DNA of 64,000 nt from Corynebacterium diphtheriae (lineage in GTDB: Bacteria; Actinomycetota; Actinomycetes; Mycobacteriales; Mycobacteriaceae): NCBI RefSeq assembly GCF_001457455.1, contig NZ_LN831026.1:1240001-1304000 (forward strand). Direction: 5' to 3'. Each line of letters opens with the position of its first letter. Positions within the stretch are counted from its first letter, which is position 1. A program made the translations under genes and the position numbers. Under the pieces are notes generated by a model, which saw nothing but the letters and a program-made list of their open reading frames with translations, was not told where the DNA came from and searched no databases. Shown here in pieces: positions 17,761 through 26,734 of the stretch.

Positions 17761-18957
17761 ACGAAGTATGAGTGCGATGTATAAAAGCTCAAAACAAATC
17801 GTCGTAAAGCAGCTAAAGCTCTGCGTAAAGCCCCCGACCACGCAATACTTAGTGCTACAGTTACTGCCAACGAACAACGAATTGATGATGAAACGTCAGG
17901 TCTTTTCATTATGTCGCGTGGGCAGCAGCTACGCGCTTTGGAAACCGGCTCTGTGGCCACTTCATTATCAACTCTGCCCCACCTGTGCCGCAGATAATAG
18001 GAAACGTCGAGAAGCATCCGTTGATCTTCAGGGACGACGAGCCTTACTAACAGGCGGGCGCGCCAAAATAGGAATGTATATTGCGCTTAAACTACTAAGA
18101 GATGGTGCGAATCTCTCACCATTACTACAAGGTTTCCCAGGGACGCAGTTCGGCGTGTTAGCGCGGTAAGTGATTCTGCTGACTGGATTCACCGACTCCA
18201 CGTTATCGGAATCGATCTTCCAAATCCTCAGTGAACAGCCACTAGATGTCCTCATTAATAATGCGGCGCAAACTGTTCGCCGTAGTCCCAGCGCATACTC
18301 AGCGTTAGTTCGTGAAGAATCTCACCGCTTACAAGGCATCGAAAAAGAAGTACCGATCACTGCTTTAGGCACTACAATGGAAGCACATCCACATGCCCTC
18401 ATGTGTGGAGCAACCCCCACAACGCATTCTCAAAGTTTGATTGTGAATGCGCTCCATGTGGCATGGTCCTACATTAGGAATCGATGCAGGTGGGCTTATC
18501 CCCGATGTAACCGACCATAATTCATGGGTCGCTACTGTTGGATCCGTAAATCCGTTAGAAATGCTAGAAGTTCAGCTGTGCAACGCGACAGCACCATTTA
18601 TCCTTTTTAATAGGTTACGACCTGCTCTTGAAGTCTCACCGGCACGGCGAAAATATGTTGCGAATGTATCTGCGATGGAAGGCGTATTTTCTAGGGGATA
18701 CAAAGGCCCTTGGACATCCACACACCAATATTGCCAAAGCTGCGCTAAATATGCTGACAAGAACAACAGCCACTGAAATGTTTGATCACGGTGTCTTAGT
18801 GACATCAGTAGGCACCGGTTGGATCACAGATGAGCGTCCACACACGACGAAGCAACGACTGGCTACGGAAGGCTTCTGCGCGCCTCTTGACTTAGCTGAC
18901 GGTGCGGCACGAGTCTACGAACCTATTGTCCAAGGCGAAAATGGGGTAGATCTATAA
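17761..18957 (+). pseudogene. Short-chain dehydrogenase/reductase pseudogene truncated at the IS end
   Basis: Fragments of one SDR-type oxidoreductase occur in order but in different frames. These include KTNRRKAAKALRKAPDHAIL and SGLFIMSRGQQLRALETGS (about 17790-17950), LLTGGRAKIGMYIALKLLRD (the NAD(P) glycine-rich region, about 18040-18100), DWIHRLHVIGIDLPNP (18180-18230), PLDVLINNAAQTVRRSPSAY (18235-18300), PLEMLEVQLCNATAPFILFN (18550-18610), VANVSAMEGVFSR (18655-18695) and KAALNMLTRTTATEMFDHGV followed by SVGTGWITDERP (18735-18835). At least five frameshifts or stops separate them, for example TAA after HLCRR near 17996 and a shift near 18045. The first codons are missing: coding similarity begins just inside the IS right end. 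It cannot make a working enzyme. Intact homologues of this layout occur in other corynebacteria; that comparison is from memory. Confidence 0.85.
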
Positions 18958-18976
18958 GGATGCTTTCTGAAAGACT

Positions 18977-19827
18977 TCAAACCTCATCCTTGGTAGCAAC
19001 CGGATTGTCGTAGTCTTGTATTCCCCCACTGCGACCAAGAACCATCGTAAAGCATTCTGTGTCGTCCGATAAGGGACGCAGCGAAAAGGACGACACAGGC
19101 TGTGACTCCGGAGCCAGAGTAAGCAATGAATGGCCTATTCGCACAACCTAGATGCTGATCAAAAATGCTAAGAAATTGATCGGACGACACTATTTGACCA
19201 TTTGCTTGCAAAGTTGTAACCGGTATGTTGATTGCTCCAAGGATATGGCCTCGGTTTAGCCCTTTGCGAGGCTTTTCCACCTCACCGTGATACCGCTCAG
19301 TGCTACGTGCATCAACAATTGGAATTTCAAGTTGGCTCCCGCTTGCCTGCAACCACTGCATACTGGCGCTGTTCGACCCAAAAGAACTACTTACGGTGAT
19401 ATTTCCCTTATTTTGAGAAGCTGCTTTGTCTTCCCAAAACTCAGTTCTATTTTCAGCCGCAATCCATGCAGTAAGCCCACCATCGACCAAGATCACGTTC
19501 TGTACGCCAGCGGATTTCAGCATCCACCAAGCACGAGGCGTAGAGTCCATTCCTCGCTTGCCGTAAACAACGACAAGCGAATAATTATCGATACCGAGGG
19601 TCCGAAGATGCTTCTGAAATTCCTTCCTAGTGGGAAGCGTGCGTGGAATATCCGAGGAACTATCAGACATTTCAGCGTCCAAGTCAAAGCGCTGCGCTGT
19701 CGGAATTTTGAGCTCAGAGATCCCCAAACATGGTCAAGCTTGCGTCCAAGATCACGACATTTGAACGGTTATCGCATAACTGTTGAAGAGCCTTCACAGT
19801 AAGAAGCGATGGAATGTGCGTATTCAT
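18977..19827 (-). pseudogene. sseA: Thiosulfate/3-mercaptopyruvate sulfurtransferase pseudogene
   Basis: A two-domain rhodanese gene in decay. The N-terminus lies in one frame from ATG 19827 (MNTHIPSLLTVKALQQLCDN, then SNVVILDASLTMF) and stops near 19730. The middle, from about 19725, is in another frame: IPTAQRFDLDAEMSDSSSD, VVVYGKRGMDSTPRAWWMLK, VDARSTERYHGEVEKPRKG. The catalytic loop reads YSGSGVTAC, where the family has CGSGVTAC: the nucleophilic cysteine is serine (codon TCT at 19118-19116, one base from TGT). Near the end a second shift leaves GNTRLRQSGCYQG in frame, while the expected ending NPVATKDEV is found in the next frame and stops at 18977. A 247-residue ORF (18984-19727) survives and would be annotated naively as a sulfurtransferase, but without the cysteine it should be inactive. 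Confidence 0.82.
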
Positions 19828-19840
19828 CTAGGATTTTTCT

Positions 19841-20944
19841 CTAGTCGGCAGTGACATGATCAAAAGCATTGAGAATTCGTTCAGCAGCTAATGTAGGTGT
19901 GATGTGTGCGTGCCGTAGCTGATCTTCCACCAATTTTTTCACTTCAACAACATTCGGATCTGTGTTTAGCCGTTGAAGTAAAGTCTCGTGGACCATTGAC
20001 CACATCCACTGAACTTGTTGTTCTCTGCGATTATGCTCGAATACGCCAGATTCCAACATTGCCTTATTGTGATTTTGAACATGCTCCCAGAATTCGTCTA
20101 CGCCTTCATGCTCTACGGCCGACATAGTAATCGTAGGCGGGTGCCACAAGTCGTTTTCTTGGCGAACCATTCGCATTGCAGCTGCCAATTCACGAGCCGC
20201 TCGTTTCGCATTTTTGAGGTTGGGGCCATCAGCTTTGTTGATAGCAACCAGATCTGCCATTTCAAGGATGCCTTTTTTGATTCCTTGTAGTTGATCACCC
20301 GCACCAGCCAGAGCCAAAAAGGTGAAACAATCAACCATTTGTGAGACAGCAACTTCTGATTGTCCTACGCCAACGGTTTCAACAAGGATCACATCGTATC
20401 CTGCAGCCTCGAAAACCACCATAGATTCACGAGTAGCTTTAGCAACGCCGCCGAGAGTTCCAGCGGAAGGAGAAGGACGAATAAAGGCATTATCTTCACG
20501 AGCTAACTTAGCCATACGAGTTTTATCGCCCAAGATTGAGCCTCGTGTCTTTGTGGAGGAAGGATCGATGGCAAGCACCGCTAGTTTATGTCCATCACCA
20601 ATCAGCTTCATCCCCAACGCCTCAATAAACGTTGATTTTCCCACGCCGGGTACACCAGTGATACCTACTCGAAGGGCTTTACCACTAAAAGGCAACAACT
20701 TGACCAGCAATTCTTGAGCCAAAACCCTGTGTGCCGGAGCAGTAGATTCTAGCAAGGTGATAGCTCGAGAAATAAGCGTTCGATCACCTCGACGGACGCC
20801 TTCAAATAATTCGTCAACATCTATACGCCGCCGCGCTTTTTTCACAATCTCAGGGGCAACAGCAGTTACCTCCCCCAAATCGGTCCCAGCGGTAGTTAAA
20901 AGTGAACCCAAATGATGCTCGAGGTACTCGTTGTCTGCAGACAT
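19841..20944 (-). CDS. meaB: MeaB-type GTPase, methylmalonyl-CoA mutase chaperone
   Basis: G3E-family P-loop GTPase that gates cobalamin loading and protects methylmalonyl-CoA mutase (the ArgK/MeaB family). The protein has 367 residues. The Walker A motif GVPGVGKST lies near residues 96-104, then the switch and Asp region AIDPSSTKTRGSILGDKTRM, VETVGVGQSEVAVSQMVD, and the base-binding NKADG near 234. A helical N-terminal arm and a C-terminal dimerisation region (WMWSMVHETLLQRL onward) are present. It begins 87 nt after mutB in the same direction, with a stable hairpin in between, so it forms the end of a mutA-mutB-meaB operon. The earlier annotation as arginine/ornithine transport ATPase (ArgK) is obsolete for this context. 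Confidence 0.95.
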   Translation of the reverse strand: MSADNEYLEHHLGSLLTTAGTDLGEVTAVAPEIVKKARRRIDVDELFEGVRRGDRTLISRAITLLESTAPAHRVLAQELLVKLLPFSGKALRVGITGVPGVGKSTFIEALGMKLIGDGHKLAVLAIDPSSTKTRGSILGDKTRMAKLAREDNAFIRPSPSAGTLGGVAKATRESMVVFEAAGYDVILVETVGVGQSEVAVSQMVDCFTFLALAGAGDQLQGIKKGILEMADLVAINKADGPNLKNAKRAARELAAAMRMVRQENDLWHPPTITMSAVEHEGVDEFWEHVQNHNKAMLESGVFEHNRREQQVQWMWSMVHETLLQRLNTDPNVVEVKKLVEDQLRHAHITPTLAAERILNAFDHVTAD

Positions 20945-20970
20945 TTTGTGAAACCTTCCTGCTTATACGC

Positions 20971-21004
20971 GTTCACCGGCCACTCAAAAGAGCGGCCGGT
21001 GAAC
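20971..21004 (-). promoter_or_regulatory. Intercistronic hairpin between mutB and meaB
   Basis: An 11-bp perfect GC-rich stem (20971-20981 with 20994-21004), extended by three pairs after one mismatch, with a loop of aaaa. There is no T run. It lies right after the mutB stop, where such hairpins often stabilise the upstream message or reduce expression of the gene after it. Confidence 0.6.
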
Positions 21005-21030
21005 ATAGTCATGGTATTGAAACGAACTAA

Positions 21031-23238
21031 TTACGCTTCGTCGACCTTGAGGTCGATACCAAGGTTAGCCGCCAACTTTTCCAGCATATCGATCGCAGCA
21101 TCTGCGATAAAGGTTCCTGGAGGATAAATAGCGACTGCACCATCGTCGTAAAGTTCTTGGAAATCTCCTGGCGGGATAACGCCACCAACGACGACCATGA
21201 TGTCTTCACGGCCCAACTTGGCAAGCTCTTCCTTGAGAGCAGGAACCAGAGTCAGGTGACCTGCAGCCAGGGAAGAAACGCCGACAACGTGAACGTCCGC
21301 ATCAACCGCGGCACGCGCTGCCTCTGCTGGGGTCTGGAACAGTGGTCCGACATCGACATCCATGCCGAGGTCAGCATATGCAGATGCAACAACTTTTTGT
21401 CCGCGATCGTGACCATCCTGCCCCATCTTGGCCAAGAAGATACGAGGGCGGCGGCCTTCCTCAGTTTCAAAAGCATCAGCCATAGCGATTGCCTTAGAAA
21501 CATTACCCACAGTGCCCTCCTTTCCAACTTCGTCCTTGTACACGCCGGAGAGCGTACGAATTTCAGCCTCGTGACGGCCGAATACCTCTTCGAGTGCGTC
21601 AGAAATCTCACCCACAGTTGCCTTAGCGCGAGCGCAATCGACTGCTAGTTTAAGCAAGTTCTGATCTAGGTTGCCTGGTTCCTTTTCTTCGATGCGAGCG
21701 GCTTCGGTGAGTGCTTTCAGGCATCGATCGACCTCAGCTTGATCGCGCTCAGCGCGCAACTGCTCAAGCTTTGCTAGTTGCTCCGCACGTACCTTGGTGT
21801 TGTCGACCTTGAGAACTTCGATCTGCTCGTCCTCTTCGACGACATATTTGTTCACACCAATCAAAGCTTGACGGCCGGAATCAATACGCGCCTGAGTACG
21901 TGCAGCGGATTCTTCGATGCGGAGTTTTGGAATACCTTCGATCGTGGCCTGAGCCATTCCGCCAGCGTTCTCAACTTCTTCGATGTGGGCACGAGCTCGC
22001 TCAGCTAGCTGCTCAGTGAGCCACTCGATGTAATACGAACCGGCCCATGGATCAACTGGTGCCGTGGTCCCAGATTCTTGTTGAAGCAGCAGCTGCGTGT
22101 TACGCGCGATACGTGCAGAGAAATCCGTTGGCAGTGCCAAAGCTTCGTCAAGAGCATTGGTGTGCAAAGACTGCGTATGGCCTTGAGTTGCACCCATTGC
22201 CTCGATAGCGGTACGTGCCACATTGTTGTAGACATCTTGGGCGGTCAGCGACCAACCAGAAGTCTGTGAGTGGGTACGCAACGACTGAGATTTAGGGTTC
22301 TTTGGATCGAATTTAGCGACCAGTTCGCTCCAAAGTAGACGGCCAGCGCGAAGTTTTGCAATTTCCATGAACGTATTCATGGAAATACCCCAGAAGAAGG
22401 AAAGTCGAGGAGCAAACTTATCAACATCTAGGCCAACGCCTTTACCAGCGCGGATGTACTCAATACCATCAGCAAGTGTATAAGCGAGCTCGAGGTCAGC
22501 AGTCGCACCGGCTTCCTGAATGTGGTAGCCCGAAATTGAAATGGAGTTAAACCGAGGCATCTTCAATGATGTGTATTCGAAAATATTCGAAATGATGCGC
22601 ATCGAAGGCTTCGGTGGGTAGATATAGGTGTTACGAACCATGAACTCTTTCAGAATGTCATTCTGAATTGTTCCGGCTAGCTGCTCAGGTGCGACACCTT
22701 GTTCTTCCGCAACAACGATGTAGAGAGCAAGCACTGGAAGCACAGCGCCATTCATCGTCATGGAGACAGATACTTTTCCAAGGTCGATGCCTTCAAAAAG
22801 TTGGCGCATATCCAAAATTGAGTCGATTGCAACGCCAGCCATACCAACGTCGCCGACTACGCGCTCATTGTCTGAGTCATAACCACGGTGAGTAGCCAAA
22901 TCGAAAGCAACTGACAGACCTTTCTGGCCTGCTGCGAGGTTACGACGATAGAAAGCATTTGATTCAGCAGCAGTGGAAAATCCTGCGTACTGACGAATTG
23001 TCCATGGCTGATTAGTGTACATGGTTGGATATGGTCCACGCATAAACGGCACCATACCTGGGTACGAGTCCAGCTGCTCCGCAGGCACACTGTCATTTCG
23101 GTCGTTGCGCTTATATACACGCTTGACATCAATGCCTTCTGGCGTAGTCCAAACTTGTTGCTCAAGCGCACTTGAGTCCGCAGCGTTCTGGTTCTCAGGA
23201 GATGCTGGATACTCTGCAAAATTTGGGATAGTAGTCAT
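21031..23238 (-). CDS. mutB: Methylmalonyl-CoA mutase, large (catalytic) subunit
   Basis: Adenosylcobalamin enzyme that interconverts methylmalonyl-CoA and succinyl-CoA. The 735-residue chain has the TIM-barrel substrate domain ([20 protein letters not shown] near residues 68-87, [18 protein letters not shown]) and the C-terminal B12-binding domain with the histidine-on motif [20 protein letters not shown] near residue 613 and the later [12 protein letters not shown] and GGVIPPGDF. The ATG at 23238 has GGGAGC upstream and follows the mutA stop by 2 nt, so they are translationally coupled. With MutA it forms the heterodimer usual in actinobacteria; MeaB follows. Dependence on B12 matches metH in the same window. 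Confidence 0.97.
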   Translation of the reverse strand: MTTIPNFAEYPASPENQNAADSSALEQQVWTTPEGIDVKRVYKRNDRNDSVPAEQLDSYPGMVPFMRGPYPTMYTNQPWTIRQYAGFSTAAESNAFYRRNLAAGQKGLSVAFDLATHRGYDSDNERVVGDVGMAGVAIDSILDMRQLFEGIDLGKVSVSMTMNGAVLPVLALYIVVAEEQGVAPEQLAGTIQNDILKEFMVRNTYIYPPKPSMRIISNIFEYTSLKMPRFNSISISGYHIQEAGATADLELAYTLADGIEYIRAGKGVGLDVDKFAPRLSFFWGISMNTFMEIAKLRAGRLLWSELVAKFDPKNPKSQSLRTHSQTSGWSLTAQDVYNNVARTAIEAMGATQGHTQSLHTNALDEALALPTDFSARIARNTQLLLQQESGTTAPVDPWAGSYYIEWLTEQLAERARAHIEEVENAGGMAQATIEGIPKLRIEESAARTQARIDSGRQALIGVNKYVVEEDEQIEVLKVDNTKVRAEQLAKLEQLRAERDQAEVDRCLKALTEAARIEEKEPGNLDQNLLKLAVDCARAKATVGEISDALEEVFGRHEAEIRTLSGVYKDEVGKEGTVGNVSKAIAMADAFETEEGRRPRIFLAKMGQDGHDRGQKVVASAYADLGMDVDVGPLFQTPAEAARAAVDADVHVVGVSSLAAGHLTLVPALKEELAKLGREDIMVVVGGVIPPGDFQELYDDGAVAIYPPGTFIADAAIDMLEKLAANLGIDLKVDEA

Positions 23239-23240
23239 GG

Positions 23241-25052
23241 TTAAGCTCCCAACTTCTTCAGTAGACCATCGAGCTTCGTAGCTGCGTCGATCTTCATATT
23301 CAAATAGTCATCCGGTTCGAAATCATGTCCTGGCGATCCCGCTAACAAAATGGTTTCTACACCGAGCTTGCGCAGTTCAGCCAATGCCTCAGCACCAGTT
23401 GCATCGTATTCAGCGTCCGTGCCACAAATGACTGCAATCTTGGCGCTAGCAGCAGCCTCAGCAAACTCAGGGGTTCCTGGAACAACCTGCCCTGGGTTCA
23501 AAGCCTCAATTCCGCCTGTACCAAGAAGATTGGTAATAAAACCAGTACGAATATTGTGCTTTGCAAGTGGGCCTAGTGGGATGAGTACAGCTTGTGGCCG
23601 TTTTCCGTTGACCTCCATGAAAACATCCGAGCGGTTACGGAACGACTCGAATTCTGCAGCCCAACGGCGTACACAGGTTGGCTCTACGCGAAGCTCCGCC
23701 GGCAACGGCGCTTCTGCGAGATTTGGAAATTCGTTGATTGCGGTGACCTTCTTGATTCGATGCGCAATATCACGGCGTACTCGCTCATGAGCATCGTCAA
23801 GCATTTCTTTAACGGAACCGTTTTCGACGGCTGCAAGGAAGCCACCAGCTGCTTCGATATCAGTGAAGACCTTCCATGCCTTCTCGATGATCGATGAAGT
23901 TAGACTTTCGACGTAATACGATCCACCGGCTGGGTCAATGACATGACCTAGGTGAGATTCTTCGAGAAGCAGAAGGTTCGTATTACGCGCAATGCGGTGA
24001 GCAAAGCTGCGCGAAACATTTGGAATTCCGCCTGCAATTGCCCAGTCAAAGCACAAAACTTCTACGTCTTTGGCGCCGCCAACGCCTGCAGCGAATGCTG
24101 CCACCGTGGAACGCAACATGTTCACCCACGGATCACGCTGAGTAAACATGACAGGAGCCGTCAGTGCATGTTGTGGAGCACTTCCGAGTTCCTTAGCACC
24201 AAGAATTTCTGCAACTCGAGCCCAGAGTGCTCGGCCTGCTCGCAATTTGGAAATTTGAGCAAACTGATCGTCCGTAATTGCATAACGGAATGAAAGCTGC
24301 TGTAAGGCTTGCTCTGTAGAGAGCCCTGCAGCTACCAAGCCGCGGAGATATTCTGCGCCGGCTGCTAGCGCGAGACCAATCTGCTGCGCATCCGTAGCAC
24401 CTTGATTTGAGAAGGAAACTGCATCGACCAAGATCGCGCGAGTGTTTTCACGCTCAGATGCGCGAACAGCTAGATTAATCGCGGTGTCGAGGTCAACAGA
24501 GGCTGACCCATCGATCATGGAGCTAAGTGGCGATGCTCCAAGCTCGATGCTTCGTGGCGCGGTACGCTGAGCGTCAACCATCGAGAAAAGACGATTGGTC
24601 ATTTCTTCAGTCGCGACACCAGAGTTCAGACGAACTGGGGCGTACTGGAAAAGTACCTCTTTGAGGAGCTCTTCAATGTTGGCTTCTCCATAAACAACGA
24701 TATCGGTTGTGCCATTGTCAAGAGCATGAAGTACATCTTTGTTAGAAGAAGATGCGCCGAACGCTTCGGTTACTCCCCAGCCAACGCCTTCTTCTTTCCC
24801 TACACCGGCAAAACCACGTGTATATGGGAATGAACCTGGAATCTGAGTTTCTTCTAATTCGTCTGCACGGTTGTACAAAGGGTTGACTTTGATGTCATCG
24901 TACGTGGTGCGAATAAGATGCTGCCAAATATCTAGCGGAACGTCAGCAACATCTTTTTTCTGTACGCGAGCGAAAACTTTAGCAACAGCTTTATACCATT
25001 CCTGTCGCTGAGCCTCGAGCTCTTCAGTTTGGGCGATTCGTGTGTCAGTCAC
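23241..25052 (-). CDS. mutA: Methylmalonyl-CoA mutase, small subunit
   Basis: Non-catalytic partner of MutB. The 603 residues follow the same fold: a TIM-barrel half ([76 protein letters not shown]) and a degenerate C-terminal cobalamin domain that lacks the DxHxxG motif seen in MutB, as expected for the small subunit. The start is GTG at 25052, with GGGGAG about 13 nt upstream. It is the first gene of the mutA-mutB-meaB operon. The 200-nt gap upstream holds the operon promoter and a weak inverted repeat (cgcataaa/tttatgcg). No cobalamin riboswitch could be recognised. Confidence 0.96.
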   Translation of the reverse strand: MTDTRIAQTEELEAQRQEWYKAVAKVFARVQKKDVADVPLDIWQHLIRTTYDDIKVNPLYNRADELEETQIPGSFPYTRGFAGVGKEEGVGWGVTEAFGASSSNKDVLHALDNGTTDIVVYGEANIEELLKEVLFQYAPVRLNSGVATEEMTNRLFSMVDAQRTAPRSIELGASPLSSMIDGSASVDLDTAINLAVRASERENTRAILVDAVSFSNQGATDAQQIGLALAAGAEYLRGLVAAGLSTEQALQQLSFRYAITDDQFAQISKLRAGRALWARVAEILGAKELGSAPQHALTAPVMFTQRDPWVNMLRSTVAAFAAGVGGAKDVEVLCFDWAIAGGIPNVSRSFAHRIARNTNLLLLEESHLGHVIDPAGGSYYVESLTSSIIEKAWKVFTDIEAAGGFLAAVENGSVKEMLDDAHERVRRDIAHRIKKVTAINEFPNLAEAPLPAELRVEPTCVRRWAAEFESFRNRSDVFMEVNGKRPQAVLIPLGPLAKHNIRTGFITNLLGTGGIEALNPGQVVPGTPEFAEAAASAKIAVICGTDAEYDATGAEALAELRKLGVETILLAGSPGHDFEPDDYLNMKIDAATKLDGLLKKLGA

Positions 25053-25271
25053 GAGTGGAACCCACTCCCCTCACAGTAGAAGGAACGAGAAGCGCATAAA
25101 TACAAAACGGACAAATGAATCGTCTCAACTTTATGCGTCCACGCACCTATGTGGTTGTGAACAAAATTTTCGTGGCATAAGGTTCCTACACCAGACCAAG
25201 GTGATAGGCGCCTCATAACAACTACTAAGTGTAGTCCGATACATCAGTATTTGGTGAGCATTTCCAACCGA

Positions 25272-26003
25272 ATGTGTCCGATCGGGCTAAAGTTAGCCCA
25301 CGTGAGCGCGATTTTCTCTTATTTTCTTGAGCTTTTTCGTGATGGATTCAACAGGATTTCAGAGTGGAGCACCGTTAAGAAACTTGGTTTTACGTTACTA
25401 TGCTGCGTTTTTCTTGTAGCAACTGTGATTATCGACGTTCCTCCGCTAACTGTTTTACGTACTTGGGCAGACGATACTGGCGCATGGTTTGTTGTGGTTT
25501 TTATTGTCTTATACATTTCAATAACGCAGTTTCCGATACCACGCACACTCTTGACGCTTTCTTCTGGAATTCTTTTCGGCCCATTGGTTGGAATTGTCAT
25601 CGCCCTGTTAAGTACAACAGCGTCGGCCATGCTGTCATTACTCATCGTCCGAAGAATTCTGGGTGATTGGACTCGATCGCGGTTAACATCCGCCAATGCT
25701 GTTCGCGTAAATCATCATATTGAGCAACGAGGTTGGTTTGCAGTTGCATCCCTGCGAATGATCGCTGCAGTGCCCTTTTCGTTATTGAATTATGTAGCAG
25801 GAATGACGAACATCCCTTTAACAAGTTTCGGGTTGGCTACATGCATCGGGTCTGCACCTGGGACAATTGTTACAGTTTTCATTGGAAATGGACTTGCGCA
25901 AAGCTACAATGCAACCTTTTTTATCCCGACCATATGTTTCGCAATCCTAGGTTTATGTGGATTAATTATCGATTCGAGACTGCTAGTCAAGTCATCAACA
26001 TAG
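25272..26003 (+). CDS. TVP38/TMEM64-family (VTT domain) membrane protein
   Basis: An integral membrane protein of about 243 residues with the VTT/SNARE-associated Golgi domain found in DedA-related proteins. Hydrophobic segments are near residues 45-62, 80-97, 105-140, 160-180 and 200-235. Recognisable pieces are SITQFPIPRTLLTLSSGILFG cut as ITQFPIPRTLLTLSSGILF, ASLRMIAAVPFSLLNYVAGM and TCIGSAPGTIVTVFIGNGL. The start is uncertain: TTG 25251, GTG 25254 and ATG 25272 are all in frame without a good ribosome site; the ATG is preferred by codon type only. It is a divergent neighbour of mutA. VTT proteins are proposed to act in lipid scrambling or undecaprenyl-phosphate movement; nothing here proves either. 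Confidence 0.85.
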   Translation: MCPIGLKLAHVSAIFSYFLELFRDGFNRISEWSTVKKLGFTLLCCVFLVATVIIDVPPLTVLRTWADDTGAWFVVVFIVLYISITQFPIPRTLLTLSSGILFGPLVGIVIALLSTTASAMLSLLIVRRILGDWTRSRLTSANAVRVNHHIEQRGWFAVASLRMIAAVPFSLLNYVAGMTNIPLTSFGLATCIGSAPGTIVTVFIGNGLAQSYNATFFIPTICFAILGLCGLIIDSRLLVKSST

Positions 26004-26063
26004 ACAATAAGGTAGTGTGTTGAACTAATACTATGGTGCTTTAGTCGAGAGGATCATTCAGGC

Positions 26064-26630
26064 ATGTACGCTATCCAAGCTCGGTACCGAGGTCGAGAAC
26101 TCAAACGTGCAGAATACGTAAGCAAGGCTGCAGCAGCGTTGTCGACGTTGGAGGGGGTTGAGCAATTCACTCTGGTGGACGTGGAAGATATAGCGTCAAT
26201 AATTGATACTGCCGAGGCTACCTGCGATACAGCGCTAGCTCTTTTAGCAGCAGGAGATTGGGCTGTAGCTATCGCTGTTATGGATACCACAACAGCGACT
26301 TCAGAAGATTCCCTTGCTTTTGCCCACAAAGTACTAGGACCACGCGCCCGAGCTGGCACAGTGAAAGTGGGGGTAAAGAAAGATAAAAAGTGGGCTGCCC
26401 CCATCCAAGCAGCCTTTGTCATGCTCGCTTACATACTCTCTAAAAGAACTGCGGAAGGTCGCGAAGCAACGAGTTTGATGCGTTCCGGATTAAACCAAAT
26501 AGAGGCCGCTGAAGAATTAGGCATCTCGAAACAAGCTATAAGCCAGCGTTTGCAAGCGGCAGGCTGGCAAGCTGAGCTTGCAGGCTATCAACTTGCCATT
26601 GATCTACTACAGCGTGCAAATATTGATTAG
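26064..26630 (+). CDS. Hypothetical HTH protein, possible regulator
   Basis: A 188-residue soluble protein not assigned to a family. Residues about 1-115 form an alpha/beta region with the N-terminus MYAIQARYRGRELKRAEYVS, an acidic middle and a KVGVKKDKKW segment. The C-terminal part has a clear helix-turn-helix: LNQIEAAEELGISKQAISQR near residues 143-162, of the type that recognises DNA in MarR-, SatD- and sigma-region-4-like proteins. Hence a DNA-binding role is plausible. It stands alone between the VTT gene and the convergent SPFH gene and ends at a nested hairpin. Start ATG 26064 lacks a strong ribosome site (GAGAGGATC about 11 nt upstream is fair). Confidence 0.8.
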   Translation: MYAIQARYRGRELKRAEYVSKAAAALSTLEGVEQFTLVDVEDIASIIDTAEATCDTALALLAAGDWAVAIAVMDTTTATSEDSLAFAHKVLGPRARAGTVKVGVKKDKKWAAPIQAAFVMLAYILSKRTAEGREATSLMRSGLNQIEAAEELGISKQAISQRLQAAGWQAELAGYQLAIDLLQRANID

Positions 26631-26641
26631 CCAACAAAATC

Positions 26642-26688
26642 TCTGCGATGCACTATGCGCTCAAAGCGAGCGTACTGTGCATCGCAGA
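26642..26688. terminator. Nested hairpin between two convergent genes
   Basis: Outer arms tctgcgatgcac (26642-26653) and gtgcatcgcaga (26677-26688) pair perfectly. Inside, cgctc and gagcg form a second stem with loop aaagc. No T run follows on either strand. It probably ends transcription of the HTH gene and of the opposing SPFH gene. Confidence 0.6.
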
Positions 26689-26734
26689 CAATGTAGAGAC
26701 CTGTAGAGACCTGTTACTCAATATCTAATTTTCA

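Noticed and set aside
18447..18957. Plus-strand ORFs as short SDR proteins.
   Set aside because: They are consecutive pieces of one damaged gene in different frames and lack the cofactor domain.
18984..19727. The 247-codon ORF as a functional sulfurtransferase.
   Set aside because: It lacks the N-terminus, ends in the wrong frame and has serine for the catalytic cysteine, so it is reported as a pseudogene.
25053..25271. Inverted repeat cgcataaa/tttatgcg (25093-25100, 25130-25137) before mutA, considered as an operator or riboswitch.
   Set aside because: The arms are only 8 bp and 29 nt apart and A+T rich; no cobalamin riboswitch consensus is visible.
26692..26712. Direct repeat tgtagagacc twice in tandem.
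   Set aside because: Two short copies only; no array, no link to a known element.
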